This document shows, in pieces, positions 1 through 8,000 of a DNA stretch of 10,020 nucleotides. A model generated the notes under the pieces. It made no database searches. It saw only the letters and a list, made by a program, of their open reading frames with translations, and was not told the origin of the DNA. This DNA is from Bacteroidales bacterium. GTDB lineage: Bacteria; Bacteroidota; Bacteroidia; Bacteroidales; JAOZMU01. Numbering within the stretch: position 1 is the stretch's first letter; each line of letters opens with the position of its first letter. Where the stretch lies: positions 1 to 10,020 of the forward strand of contig JAOZMU010000077.1 of NCBI GenBank assembly GCA_029934165.1, read 5' to 3'. The translations under genes were made by a program, and so were the position numbers.

Positions 1-30
1 TAGTTTTAGTTAGGAATTTTAATGGCTTAC

Positions 31-61
31 TTTATTAAATTCATTTTACTAAGAACTTTTG
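31..61 (+). promoter_or_regulatory. Possible Bacteroidota-type promoter for the methyltransferase gene
   Basis: AACTTTTG at 54-61 matches five of the six fixed bases of the Bacteroidota -7 element (TAnnTTTG). TTTA at 31-34 matches three of four bases of the -33 element (TTTG). The spacer is 19 bp, within the usual 19-21. Transcription would start near 68-70 and leave a leader of about 30 nt. In DNA this AT-rich, partial matches arise easily, so this is a candidate only. The remainder of positions 1-98 shows no gene. Confidence 0.3.
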
Positions 62-98
62 TAAGAGTACTTAATATATAATTTAAAACCAATATACA

Positions 99-1001
99 AT
101 GAGTTTTAAAACAGAAAAAGGAGCTTTAAAAAGCTATGCCAATCATGAAAACCACATGATTAATTTGATAGGTGAAAAAGAGAAGAGGTTTTTTTTACTT
201 AAAAACAAAGATTGCGTAGAATATTTCTTAAACAATAAGAGTCTCAATATATTGAAGCCCTTATTAAATAAAAATAATACTTGGCTGACAATTGGAGATT
301 ACAATGGTTTAGAGGCTCAATATTTCAAAGAAAACAATCAATCAGTGATAGCGTCAGACATTTCAGATATTTTTCTTAAAGCGGCAAAAGAGGAAAAATT
401 GATTGACCGTTTTTCAAAAGAAAATGTTGAGTTTTTAAGTTTCGAGGAAGATAGTATTGACTATGTTTCATGCAGACAATCGTTTCACCATTTTCCTAGA
501 GCTTATTTAGGTGTATATGAGATGATTCGTGTTGCAAAAAAAGGAGTTATTTTGATTGAACCAATAGACATTCTGCATACTATGCCTTGGATGCTGTTGT
601 TTAAAAATTTCTGCGATTTGTTTAATGTGAATTTAATTAATAAAATATGGAAAAACAGATTTTCGTGGGAAAAAGTTGGAAATTATGTGTTTAAGATTTC
701 TGAAAGAGAAATCGAAAAGATAGCTATGGGAATAGGGTTACCTTGCATTGCTTTTAAGGGAGTTAATGTCTTATTGAATATAAAAGAAGACCAACGGACA
801 GTTCCGACAAATAAAAAATTATTGAAAAAAGTAATGAAAAAAATAAGCTTACTTAACATTTTGTGTAAGCTGAGAATAATACCATACAATACTTTATGTT
901 CCATAATATTCAAAGAAATGCCTAGTGATGAATTATTAAATGATTTAAAAGCTGAGGGATATAAAATCATAAAACTACCTGCAAATCCATACGTAAAATA
1001 A
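99..1001 (+). CDS. Class I SAM-dependent methyltransferase, probably linked to surface polysaccharide synthesis
   Basis: Predicted soluble cytoplasmic enzyme that transfers a methyl group from S-adenosylmethionine; the acceptor is unknown. The 300-aa protein has a Rossmann-type core at about residues 60-155. A glycine-containing loop, TIGDYNG, lies at 64-70, and an acidic strand end, SDIS, at 86-89. A Methyltransf_11-like segment at 119-155 contains IDYVSC, HHFPRAY, EMIRVAKKG and LIEP. The HHFPR...EMxRVAKKxxxLIEP pattern resembles methyltransferases that occur within O-antigen or capsule clusters of many bacteria; that link is from memory of the family. The glycine loop is non-canonical: the usual acidic residue before IG is T64 and the middle glycine is Y68. 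Residues 156-300 are a lysine-rich alpha-helical extension with no motif I recognise. No membrane segment or signal peptide is seen. The ATG at 99 fits the leader and has no strong Shine-Dalgarno site. It converges on the T9SS cargo gene and may be the last gene of a cluster lying to the left. Confidence 0.85.
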   Translation: MSFKTEKGALKSYANHENHMINLIGEKEKRFFLLKNKDCVEYFLNNKSLNILKPLLNKNNTWLTIGDYNGLEAQYFKENNQSVIASDISDIFLKAAKEEKLIDRFSKENVEFLSFEEDSIDYVSCRQSFHHFPRAYLGVYEMIRVAKKGVILIEPIDILHTMPWMLLFKNFCDLFNVNLINKIWKNRFSWEKVGNYVFKISEREIEKIAMGIGLPCIAFKGVNVLLNIKEDQRTVPTNKKLLKKVMKKISLLNILCKLRIIPYNTLCSIIFKEMPSDELLNDLKAEGYKIIKLPANPYVK

Positions 1002-1017
1002 TTTTCCGCTGTGATAT

Positions 1018-1053
1018 AACTGTCGGTGTGGGCTTGAAGCTACACCGACAGTT
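1018..1053. terminator. Hairpin between convergent genes, possible shared transcription end
   Basis: AACTGTCGGTGT (1018-1029) pairs perfectly with ACACCGACAGTT (1042-1053), giving a 12-bp stem with a short internal stem GCT/AGC around a TGA loop. It begins 16 nt after the methyltransferase stop and 20 nt after the stop of the minus-strand gene, so it could end transcription in both directions. No run of T follows on either strand, so it is not a textbook intrinsic terminator and may act as an mRNA 3'-end stabiliser. Its loop-proximal core recurs downstream of the other large gene (4992-5010). Confidence 0.6.
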
Positions 1054-1073
1054 GTGATAAAAAGTGTAGGCAT

Positions 1074-4000
1074 TTATTTTACAAAAACTTTTCTGGTTAT
1101 TACGCCTTCGTTTGTTTTTATTTTTACTAGATAAATTCCCTCGTTTGCGTTCATCTCGATAATGTTTTCGTCATTGTTGCTTTGTTTTTCGCAAACCAAA
1201 CGCCCTGCAATATCGTAAACTGAGATGTTTGCTTTTGTTGCTGTCTCAAAGTTCACATAAATACTTTTATTGTATGAATAAACATTTGTATTGCTTTCGT
1301 CGAGCGACTCAATTTCTGTTACGCTTAGATTAAAATGAAGTTTAAAACGAGCCTCGCTATTTGTTGCATCGTGAGTAAATACGTATGAAGAAGTAGCGTT
1401 TAATTCTGTCATATCACCAGTTATTAAATCTTCGAGAAAAATTGTTGAGTTGGAAAACGTAAATTCACTGACGTTAAATGTGTATTGACCAGAAACGGAA
1501 CATTCAAAACCTAAAGCTACTGTTTTATCGTCTTCCATTTCTGCAAAACGACGAATTACGTAAGGTTTTTCATCTTCCAGAACATATAAATTAAGTGCAT
1601 CGACGCCCATTCCGTTTATTTTTGGGGTTTTGGATTCGTTGTTTGCAAAATAAATTATCGCTTCGCTGTAACCATCTTCTTTGGAAACATTGATACGAAG
1701 TAAATCGGAAACAGTTGTTTTAAGGAAATTTCCGGCAACATCGTTAGAAACTCGGTTGGCATCGGTAAATGTTATTGAGGAGCTTGCTGAGGTTGAATGT
1801 ACAAAAAAGCCCTGCATGGATTGTATGTATCTTGAACCGCTATGTGCCTGAACAGCACCATCCCATACGGAATATTCCTGACTTGCATCACCACAATTAT
1901 CTGGGTCGTAAGTATAAAAATTGACATCAACATCGGTTAAACTGAGAGCATCTAAATCAATTGCTGATGGATATGGGTTTGTTACCAAGTTCCATCCTGT
2001 ACCTGCATTTGAAAGATTTTTAGTAACATCTCCTGTGTTAAAAGCTCCTGTAAATTCGAGTTTTTTTCCACTTGGTTGCACTGTTTGCACGAGATAGCCC
2101 TGTCCGGGATTTATATTATCGGCTTGAAATGCTAATGCAGACCAAGAATCGCTCGAAGTAACATATTCATACGCATAATCGTTTAAAAGTACTTCTTCTA
2201 CGGCAACAGCAGTTGTGAGTGGCGAACCTATCAAATGCCAGTTTCCTTCATCTGTTTGCAGAACAGGAATTGTGTTTGGCGTTGTTAGAAAACGCTCGGC
2301 AGTCATTGTTCCTGTGTTTGTTACTGTCCCTAAGGTTATTAATGCTCCCGTTGGTGCATTTGAGTTTGCCGATTTAAGTAGAATTGTGCCTTCGTTTGTT
2401 AAATCGCTGTTTAGTGTAACTGTTACTCCCGAATTTACAGTAAAGGTGTTAGCACCAACAATGGATAATTCATTACAAGTCAAGTTTGTAGCAACTGTAT
2501 AGTTTGCATTTACAAAAGCATTATTTGCCGGTAATGGCGAACCATTGCTCCATGTTCCGTTCCATGTTGTTTCGATGTGCCAACCGAAATAATCGAATTC
2601 ATCCTCCGATTTTACTTCCCATTCCGAATCACTTGTATTTGTTCCTGCGGAAGCTGCCCAATCTGTATTTCCGCAAGTTACATTACTTTTACGAACCAAA
2701 GTGTGATTTACTGTTGCATTTTCTGTTCCGGCTACATCCCATGCTGAGCTAGGGGCTGCGCCATCAGTTCCAATTGCATCAATAAGTGTTCCTTGATATA
2801 CCAAACCAACAGCATCATCTCCGTTAAATGTTGTTACTGAGGCTTCTTTTAAGTCTGCTTTATTTTTTAATGAATCAACTGCAGAATTATATACGATAGT
2901 GTAAACATCACCGGCAGCTAATGTTCCTGATAAAGTTAGCGATGTTTCCGGCCAGCTACCACCATTTGAAATTTTCCAAATTTTATAATCACCTAAATCA
3001 ACATCACTACCTGTAGGATTATAAATTTCTATAGCCTTATTATTGCTGCTTCCTTCAATATATTCCGAGATAAACAAAGTTGGTAGTATTTCAGTAACAT
3101 CAAATGTACTGCTTTCAATATTTGCATTTAAATAACCATCTTTATCTGTTGCTGTTATTGTTACACCATTTGCTACTGTGGAAAATTGAAGTGTGCTGAA
3201 TGTCGCTATTCCTGAAGCATCTATTGCGGCTTCAACTGTGCCTCCTAAAGTTGCACCTGTAGCTGTCATGCTAACATCGGCAGTTTCTAAATCCAATTCA
3301 ATATTTCCGTTTGCATCTGTAAAAGCAACAGTTACAGCAGGTGTTATGTTTTCGTTTGTACTCACATTCGAAGGTTGCTGAACGAATTGCATTTCGGTTG
3401 CCTCTACATCAATTGTAAAATCTTTTGAATTAAAATCTTCGAGCGAAAACACAGAAATAAAAGAAGAACCGCTTGCATCTGTTGTAAATCCGTGGTTATC
3501 GGCATCGACCATAAAAGATAAGATGCCATTATCTTTCAAACCAGAATTATTCAAATAAACAGATAGTGTTACTTCTTGTGATGTGCTATTTGTGATAGAT
3601 AAATTTCCTGTCGGAATTGCTATATCTATGTAATTATCAGTTATATCTACTGTTCCTAAGGTAATGTCAGAACCATTATTCAGTTTTATTCCCTGAATAT
3701 TATCTGTCCAATAGGCAGTGTTTGTTGAGTGTGGTTTAATTTTGATATTTGTAACTATGGTTGCCAATTCATCGCCTGGCGCACCCGCATCTTCAATTGT
3801 AAACTTTAATACATTTACTGCTTCTGCTTCGGTATCGGCAAGCGATGAGATATTTGCAGCATCAATTTCTGTTCCTTCGTAAACTTCGGAGTCTGTGTCA
3901 TTACTTGGAGCTGAAGTAACAGTTCCGTCTAAAGGAGAAACCGTTGCTCCATCAGTATCACCTCCGCCTGCAATAGCAATTATTTCGCCGTTATAGGTGT

Positions 4001-4832
4001 TTACAGATAATCCGGCTTTTAAACGAACATAAACTGTTTCGTCTGCTCCGCTATATGCAGTATATGTTAAAGTTGAAGGACTTGCAACAAAACCAGTTCC
4101 TGTCGTTTTTGAAATCTCATAATTTACAGGAGGAGTTAATACTACATTTGTACTGTTCATGTCTGTCCCCGATAAAACAAAAGTTTGTTCTGTCGATGGT
4201 CCTGAACCATCTTCATAAGTAAAACCTGTTAAGGTTGAGGGTGTTACAGCAAGAGTTGGGGCTGCAACAGGAATAATTTGTCCAGTATTGACACTTCCGA
4301 CTGTTGCTGTTGCTGGAGCTTGCCATGTAAAATCAGAATATCCTGTTCCTGTTCCTGATAGTTGTAAAGATTGACCTATAGAAGTAGTACCGCCTTCACT
4401 AACTCCAATATCCGTAGATTCAACTCCATTTGCAACTCCATTTGTCGCAGTAAAATTTCCTTCGTAGCTCAGAAATTGCCCGGCAATTAAAGTACCATCA
4501 TAACTTAAGGCAATACCGTCAGGTGCTCCATTTTGAATACTGGATGGATGAAATGAAAAAATTGTATAGTTTCCAACAGTACTTCCTACTGTAAAATTAT
4601 CCAAAGTAGTAGTGGTATAACTTGTTCCATTACTTCCATTGTAAAAAGTAACCAGAAAATTGTTTAGTGTGTAATTTTCCGGATTTTCTATCACAACTTC
4701 TACACTCTCGTTTTCATCTGTATCGACATTGTCATAATGAATCTCATTTATCCAAGCATTTTGTCCATAGCTAAAATTAGCCACCCCAGTTAAAAACACG
4801 GTAATAATAAAAAATAAAATTTTGTTTCTCAT
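1074..4832 (-). CDS. Large T9SS-secreted surface protein with two lamin-tail-like domains and an Ig-like domain (1252 aa)
   Basis: Predicted secreted or surface-anchored multidomain protein with no catalytic domain that I can identify. Domains in order: Sec signal peptide (about 1-23, with a hydrophobic LFFIITVFLTGVA core); lamin-tail-like domain opening with WINEIHYDN (about 27-186); Bacteroidota Ig-like domain (192-305); an uncharacterised SSL/EAV module (about 324-480); an Ig-like module with FTDANGN, possibly calcium-binding (about 481-580); a lamin tail domain beginning FISEYIEGSSN (about 586-750); a beta-helix-like strip with TWNGTWSNGSP and NSGVTVTLNSDLTNEGT (about 755-840); a conserved Bacteroidota pre-sorting region with GTGWNLVTNPYPSA and MQGFFVH (about 865-1170); and a T9SS type A sorting domain (about 1184-1252: VYDIAGRLV, NEGIYLVKI, KVFVK). 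T9SS sorting domains are normally cleaved by PorU, with attachment to A-LPS. An in-frame ATG at 4901 is rejected because it lies inside the terminator of the upstream gene, whereas 4832 gives an ideal signal peptide. Only 55 nt separate terminator and start, so its own promoter must be there; I see just a weak TAAATTTA (4848-4855). Paralogue of the gene at 5041-9750. Confidence 0.9.
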   Translation of the reverse strand: MRNKILFFIITVFLTGVANFSYGQNAWINEIHYDNVDTDENESVEVVIENPENYTLNNFLVTFYNGSNGTSYTTTTLDNFTVGSTVGNYTIFSFHPSSIQNGAPDGIALSYDGTLIAGQFLSYEGNFTATNGVANGVESTDIGVSEGGTTSIGQSLQLSGTGTGYSDFTWQAPATATVGSVNTGQIIPVAAPTLAVTPSTLTGFTYEDGSGPSTEQTFVLSGTDMNSTNVVLTPPVNYEISKTTGTGFVASPSTLTYTAYSGADETVYVRLKAGLSVNTYNGEIIAIAGGGDTDGATVSPLDGTVTSAPSNDTDSEVYEGTEIDAANISSLADTEAEAVNVLKFTIEDAGAPGDELATIVTNIKIKPHSTNTAYWTDNIQGIKLNNGSDITLGTVDITDNYIDIAIPTGNLSITNSTSQEVTLSVYLNNSGLKDNGILSFMVDADNHGFTTDASGSSFISVFSLEDFNSKDFTIDVEATEMQFVQQPSNVSTNENITPAVTVAFTDANGNIELDLETADVSMTATGATLGGTVEAAIDASGIATFSTLQFSTVANGVTITATDKDGYLNANIESSTFDVTEILPTLFISEYIEGSSNNKAIEIYNPTGSDVDLGDYKIWKISNGGSWPETSLTLSGTLAAGDVYTIVYNSAVDSLKNKADLKEASVTTFNGDDAVGLVYQGTLIDAIGTDGAAPSSAWDVAGTENATVNHTLVRKSNVTCGNTDWAASAGTNTSDSEWEVKSEDEFDYFGWHIETTWNGTWSNGSPLPANNAFVNANYTVATNLTCNELSIVGANTFTVNSGVTVTLNSDLTNEGTILLKSANSNAPTGALITLGTVTNTGTMTAERFLTTPNTIPVLQTDEGNWHLIGSPLTTAVAVEEVLLNDYAYEYVTSSDSWSALAFQADNINPGQGYLVQTVQPSGKKLEFTGAFNTGDVTKNLSNAGTGWNLVTNPYPSAIDLDALSLTDVDVNFYTYDPDNCGDASQEYSVWDGAVQAHSGSRYIQSMQGFFVHSTSASSSITFTDANRVSNDVAGNFLKTTVSDLLRINVSKEDGYSEAIIYFANNESKTPKINGMGVDALNLYVLEDEKPYVIRRFAEMEDDKTVALGFECSVSGQYTFNVSEFTFSNSTIFLEDLITGDMTELNATSSYVFTHDATNSEARFKLHFNLSVTEIESLDESNTNVYSYNKSIYVNFETATKANISVYDIAGRLVCEKQSNNDENIIEMNANEGIYLVKIKTNEGVITRKVFVK
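1077..1298 (-). repeat. T9SS sorting-domain coding segment, copy 1 of 2
   Basis: The last 74 codons of the 1252-aa gene (residues 1179-1252) align without gaps to the last 74 codons of the 1569-aa gene (5044-5265). 65 of 74 residues are identical by direct count. The two genes also share ESNTN just before the sorting domain proper, so the duplicated block extends slightly beyond it. Confidence 0.85.
3918..4259 (-). repeat. Ig-like domain coding segment, copy 1 of 2, with a near-identical 83-bp core
   Basis: Codons 192-305 align without gaps to codons 184-297 of the other large gene (8860-9201). 86 of 114 residues are identical. Inside this block, 4057-4139 matches 8999-9081 at 81 of 83 bases, clearly higher than the flanking parts of the same domain. 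The protein pattern is PTLxVxPSTLTGFTY through VYVRLKAGLSVN to SPLDG, a recurrent Ig-like module in Bacteroidota secreted proteins. Confidence 0.85.
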
Positions 4833-4887
4833 AATTGTAAGTTTTTTTAAATTTATATAAAGAGTAAAAATATCACACCTAAAATAC

Positions 4888-4930
4888 AAAAAAAACCGCA
4901 TTAAACATAAATAATGTTTAATACGGTTTT
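4888..4930 (-). terminator. Strong intrinsic terminator of the 1569-aa gene
   Basis: Read on the minus strand, AAACCG-T-ATTAAACAT pairs with ATGTTTAAT-G-CGGTTT, giving a 16-bp stem (4914-4929 with 4893-4908) that contains one U-G wobble and a five-base loop. It is followed directly by a run of eight T (the A run at 4888-4895). The odd base pair is a C-A mismatch on the + strand but a permitted wobble on the minus strand, so the structure is oriented for minus-strand transcripts. It lies about 110 nt after the stop codon of the 1569-aa gene and 55 nt before the start of the next gene. Confidence 0.85.
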
Positions 4931-4956
4931 CGTTTCACAGTTTATTATTGGTTGGT

Positions 4957-4975
4957 GTGTCAAAATAATTGACAC
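4957..4975 (-). repeat. Inverted repeat in the 3' region of the 1569-aa gene
   Basis: GTGTCAA (4957-4963) and TTGACAC (4969-4975) form a perfect 7-bp stem with a five-base AT loop. It lies between the intrinsic terminator and the hairpins nearer the stop codon. It would be transcribed as part of the 3' untranslated region. Confidence 0.6.
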
Positions 4976-4980
4976 TTTGC

Positions 4981-5036
4981 GAGTTGTTATTGGCTTGAAT
5001 ATAAGCTACATACAACTCAAAAATACTTTGGGTTGT
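4981..5036 (-). repeat. Overlapping alternative hairpins just after the 1569-aa gene
   Basis: ACAACTC (5012-5018) can pair with GAGTTGT (4981-4987), enclosing an inner stem GCTT/AAGC (4993-4996 with 5003-5006). Alternatively ACAACTCAAA (5012-5021) can pair with TTTGGGTTGT (5027-5036) through ten pairs including one wobble on the + strand, which becomes an A-C mismatch in the minus-strand RNA. Both stems use the same middle arm, so they exclude each other. The outer hairpin carries a core, GGCTTGA then AGCTACA (4992-4998 and 5004-5010), that also occurs in the hairpin at 1018-1053. Confidence 0.6.
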
Positions 5037-5040
5037 ATTG

Positions 5041-8000
5041 TTATTTAATAAAAACTTTTTGGGTTATTACACCTTCGTTTGTTTTTATTTTCACCAAATA
5101 AATACCTTCGTTTGCGTTTATCTCAATAATGTTTTCATCATTGTTGCTTTCTTTTTCGCAAACTAAACGCCCTGCAATATCGTAAACAGAGATATTTGCT
5201 TTTGTTGCAAATTCAAAGTTTACATAAATATTATTATTGTGTGAATAAATATTTGTATTGCTTTCGCTAAGTGTCTCAATATCTGTTGTTAGCGTAGTTA
5301 CATCGTCAATCAAAGTAACAGTAGCTTGAACATTTGGTGTTATTGCGGCATCTTGAGCTACAAAATATACATCGTAAATTGTTTCAGAAGTAAGCCCTGT
5401 AACGTTGTCTGTATATGTTGTTGTTCCGATAATAATTTCCATTGTTCCGCTTGCAATTGCAGCCGAACCACCACTTTGTTGTCCGTCCAGAACTTCTGCA
5501 ACGGTTGGTGCTGTTGCACTTCCGTCGACTACGACATAGTACGCAGTTCCTTCTTCATCTAATTGAACTTCGACATCAAAAGAAGTTGTGCCAATGTTTG
5601 TAGCAGCAGGATAATCAATAATATAAGATGGTGCAGAGTTGTCAATTATATCGCTTGCAAATCTTGGTAATACTTTATATTCATCATAAGAATAATATCC
5701 CATTCCAGAAACACTGTATGTTTGATTTACGGCAGGTGTGTAATCAAAAATATTATCATCTACCGGAAGTGCAGTTGTTCCTTGTGTGATTTCCCACATT
5801 CCATCGCCTAAATCTACATTAGTACAAGTTGCATCTTGGAAAGAAATAAATACGCCTTCGTAACTTTCGCCCATATCTGTGGTTTGAATTACAGAAACAG
5901 CCGGCAAAGTATTTCCCGATGAGTTTATGGCAAACGAAGTAATGGTTTTAAGTTGTGTTAATTCAAAGTATTCGGCAACAAGTCCGGTAAGAGTTATTTC
6001 ATCACCTATTGCAGGGATATTTTCTGAATCATAAACATAAATACCATTCCATTCTCCTGTGTCGTCTTGAATAAAATATGAACCATCGCCAACAGCTGTT
6101 ACGATGCCAGTAGTTGTTACTGCTTGGTCAACATAAGGCGAATTGGCAGGAGTTTCTGTTGTATATTGAATGTCATAAATGGTAACAGTAGGAATCGTCA
6201 GTTGAACAGTAAATGTAACTGTTTCAGTAACAGCAGGGTCTAATGAATTTCCTGAGTCATCGACTAATTCGAGGGCAACGGTATGTTCTGCTTCACTCAA
6301 TGCTGTTAAAGAAATTGGGTCAGTCGTAAAATGGTCTGCTGGCGTGCCTGCGTCAAGAGTATAAACAATGTGTCCATCGCCGTTTGTGGCTGTTGCAACT
6401 GTAAAGTTTTCTACTGCAAATGTAATATCTACATCTACCGAATAAACTATACCGTTGTTTGTAGGAGCAGTTATGCTTAAAGTAGGATTTGTAGAGTATA
6501 ATTCATTTGGTGTAGCGACAGATGTAACCCAAGTTACCGATACGTTTTCTGATGTTTCATCTCTACCATCGACACCATTTCCTCCTGTTGTTGTTTGTGT
6601 GCCTTCGGTTAGGTCTGCTCTTTGCCATGAGCTTTCGTTTGCATGACCATCTTCGGCTACAGCTTCTTGGTCTGCAATAGGCGTGTCGTTTTGATATGTA
6701 CCAGAGCCAATAACAACTCCCGATTTATCAACGGCTTCATTTTTATCTCCCCAAACAAGGTAGTCAATATCAGTAACAAGGTCGGTTGTTCCGTCCCAAT
6801 AATAAAGGATTACGACTTCGCCACCATTTGACAAGCCGCTATCGTCATTAATCGACCCAGTGCCAGCTTCTCTCATATCAGGAATAGCATCTGCTGAGGC
6901 AGCGTCTTCATAAAGTTCATACGTTGGGTTTACAGAATATGTAGCGTAGAAATTATCCGAACCTTTGATAGCAATTGTTTGTACTTCGCCGCCAGCTATT
7001 GTTGCGCCATCAGGGAAACGTGCATGGAAATCGTAACCAGAACCACCATAATTTGCTCCGGTAGTAATATTGTAGTAATATTCACTATTACCAGAATTAG
7101 TTGCATCGGTTAAATAGTAGTCCGATAAATTTATTGCATCTGTACCGGGGTTATGAATTTCGATATATTCGCCAGCGGTTGGCGTAACAACAACTTCCGT
7201 GAGAAGTAGCTTTGTTACAGGACCTGGCACTGCTGTTACATTAAAATTATTACTGACAACATCGGTAAAACTTCCATCAGAAGCCGTAATGTTAATACCA
7301 GTTTGCTCTGCATTGAAAACAATGTCGGAAAAAGTAGCTACACCGCTAACACTTGTAAACGGATTTGCTGTCATTCCTGTACCGCTCGTCGTTAAAGTGA
7401 TTTGACTTACATAATCAAGGTCAACGTTTCCGTTTGCATCGGTAGCAGAAACTTCGACAGCAGCCATAGCAGTATTGATAACAACGTTTGTTGGTTGTGT
7501 TGTGAAAACCAATTCTGTTGCAGCAACATCAATAGTTTGCTGATTACCAGTTACATCAGTGCCAAAATCGGCAGCAAACAAAGAACCCGCAGGGTCAGCA
7601 ACAAAACCGTGAGCATCTGCATCAATCATACATTCAATTATTGCATTGTCGGTTACGGTTGTTCCTAAATAAGCATAAAACGTAATAGATTCCGAACCAC
7701 CGTCAGCAACATCTAACTCAGTATCATCAATATAGAAAGTAACTTCTCCATTGGCAAAAACAGGCGCTGTTGTTATAGTTAATGGCGAAGATGTACTTTC
7801 TTTGTATAAGTACCCACCAGCAATATCCGTAGTCCAATCAATATTATTATTTGCACCGGCTTTAATTGTTATTTGAGTAACTTCGGTAGGCATTACGTCG
7901 CTTGTTCCTGCGTCTTTAATGTCAAAAGTAAATACCGGTACAGCCTCTGATGTTTCGTCAAATAACGAAGAAATATTAGCTGCCGCTACTTGTGTAGTTG

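Noticed and set aside
1..98. End of an upstream gene at the left edge (TAG at 1-3)
   Set aside because: A stop triplet at the very edge cannot be tied to a reading frame; there is no coding evidence within the window.
683..970. Minus-strand open frame inside the methyltransferase gene
   Set aside because: It is fully antisense to a gene with clear methyltransferase motifs and has no recognisable domain or start signal.
1010..1059. TGTGATA direct repeats (1010-1016 and 1053-1059) flanking the hairpin, resembling target-site duplications of a tiny mobile element
   Set aside because: Seven bases flanking a 36-bp inverted repeat can be chance in AT-rich DNA, and the related hairpin at 4981-5018 has no such flanking repeats.
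4833..4901. N-terminal extension of the 1252-aa protein to an ATG at 4901
   Set aside because: The added 23 residues are encoded across the upstream gene's terminator, and they would place a charged extension before a textbook signal peptide that begins at 4832.
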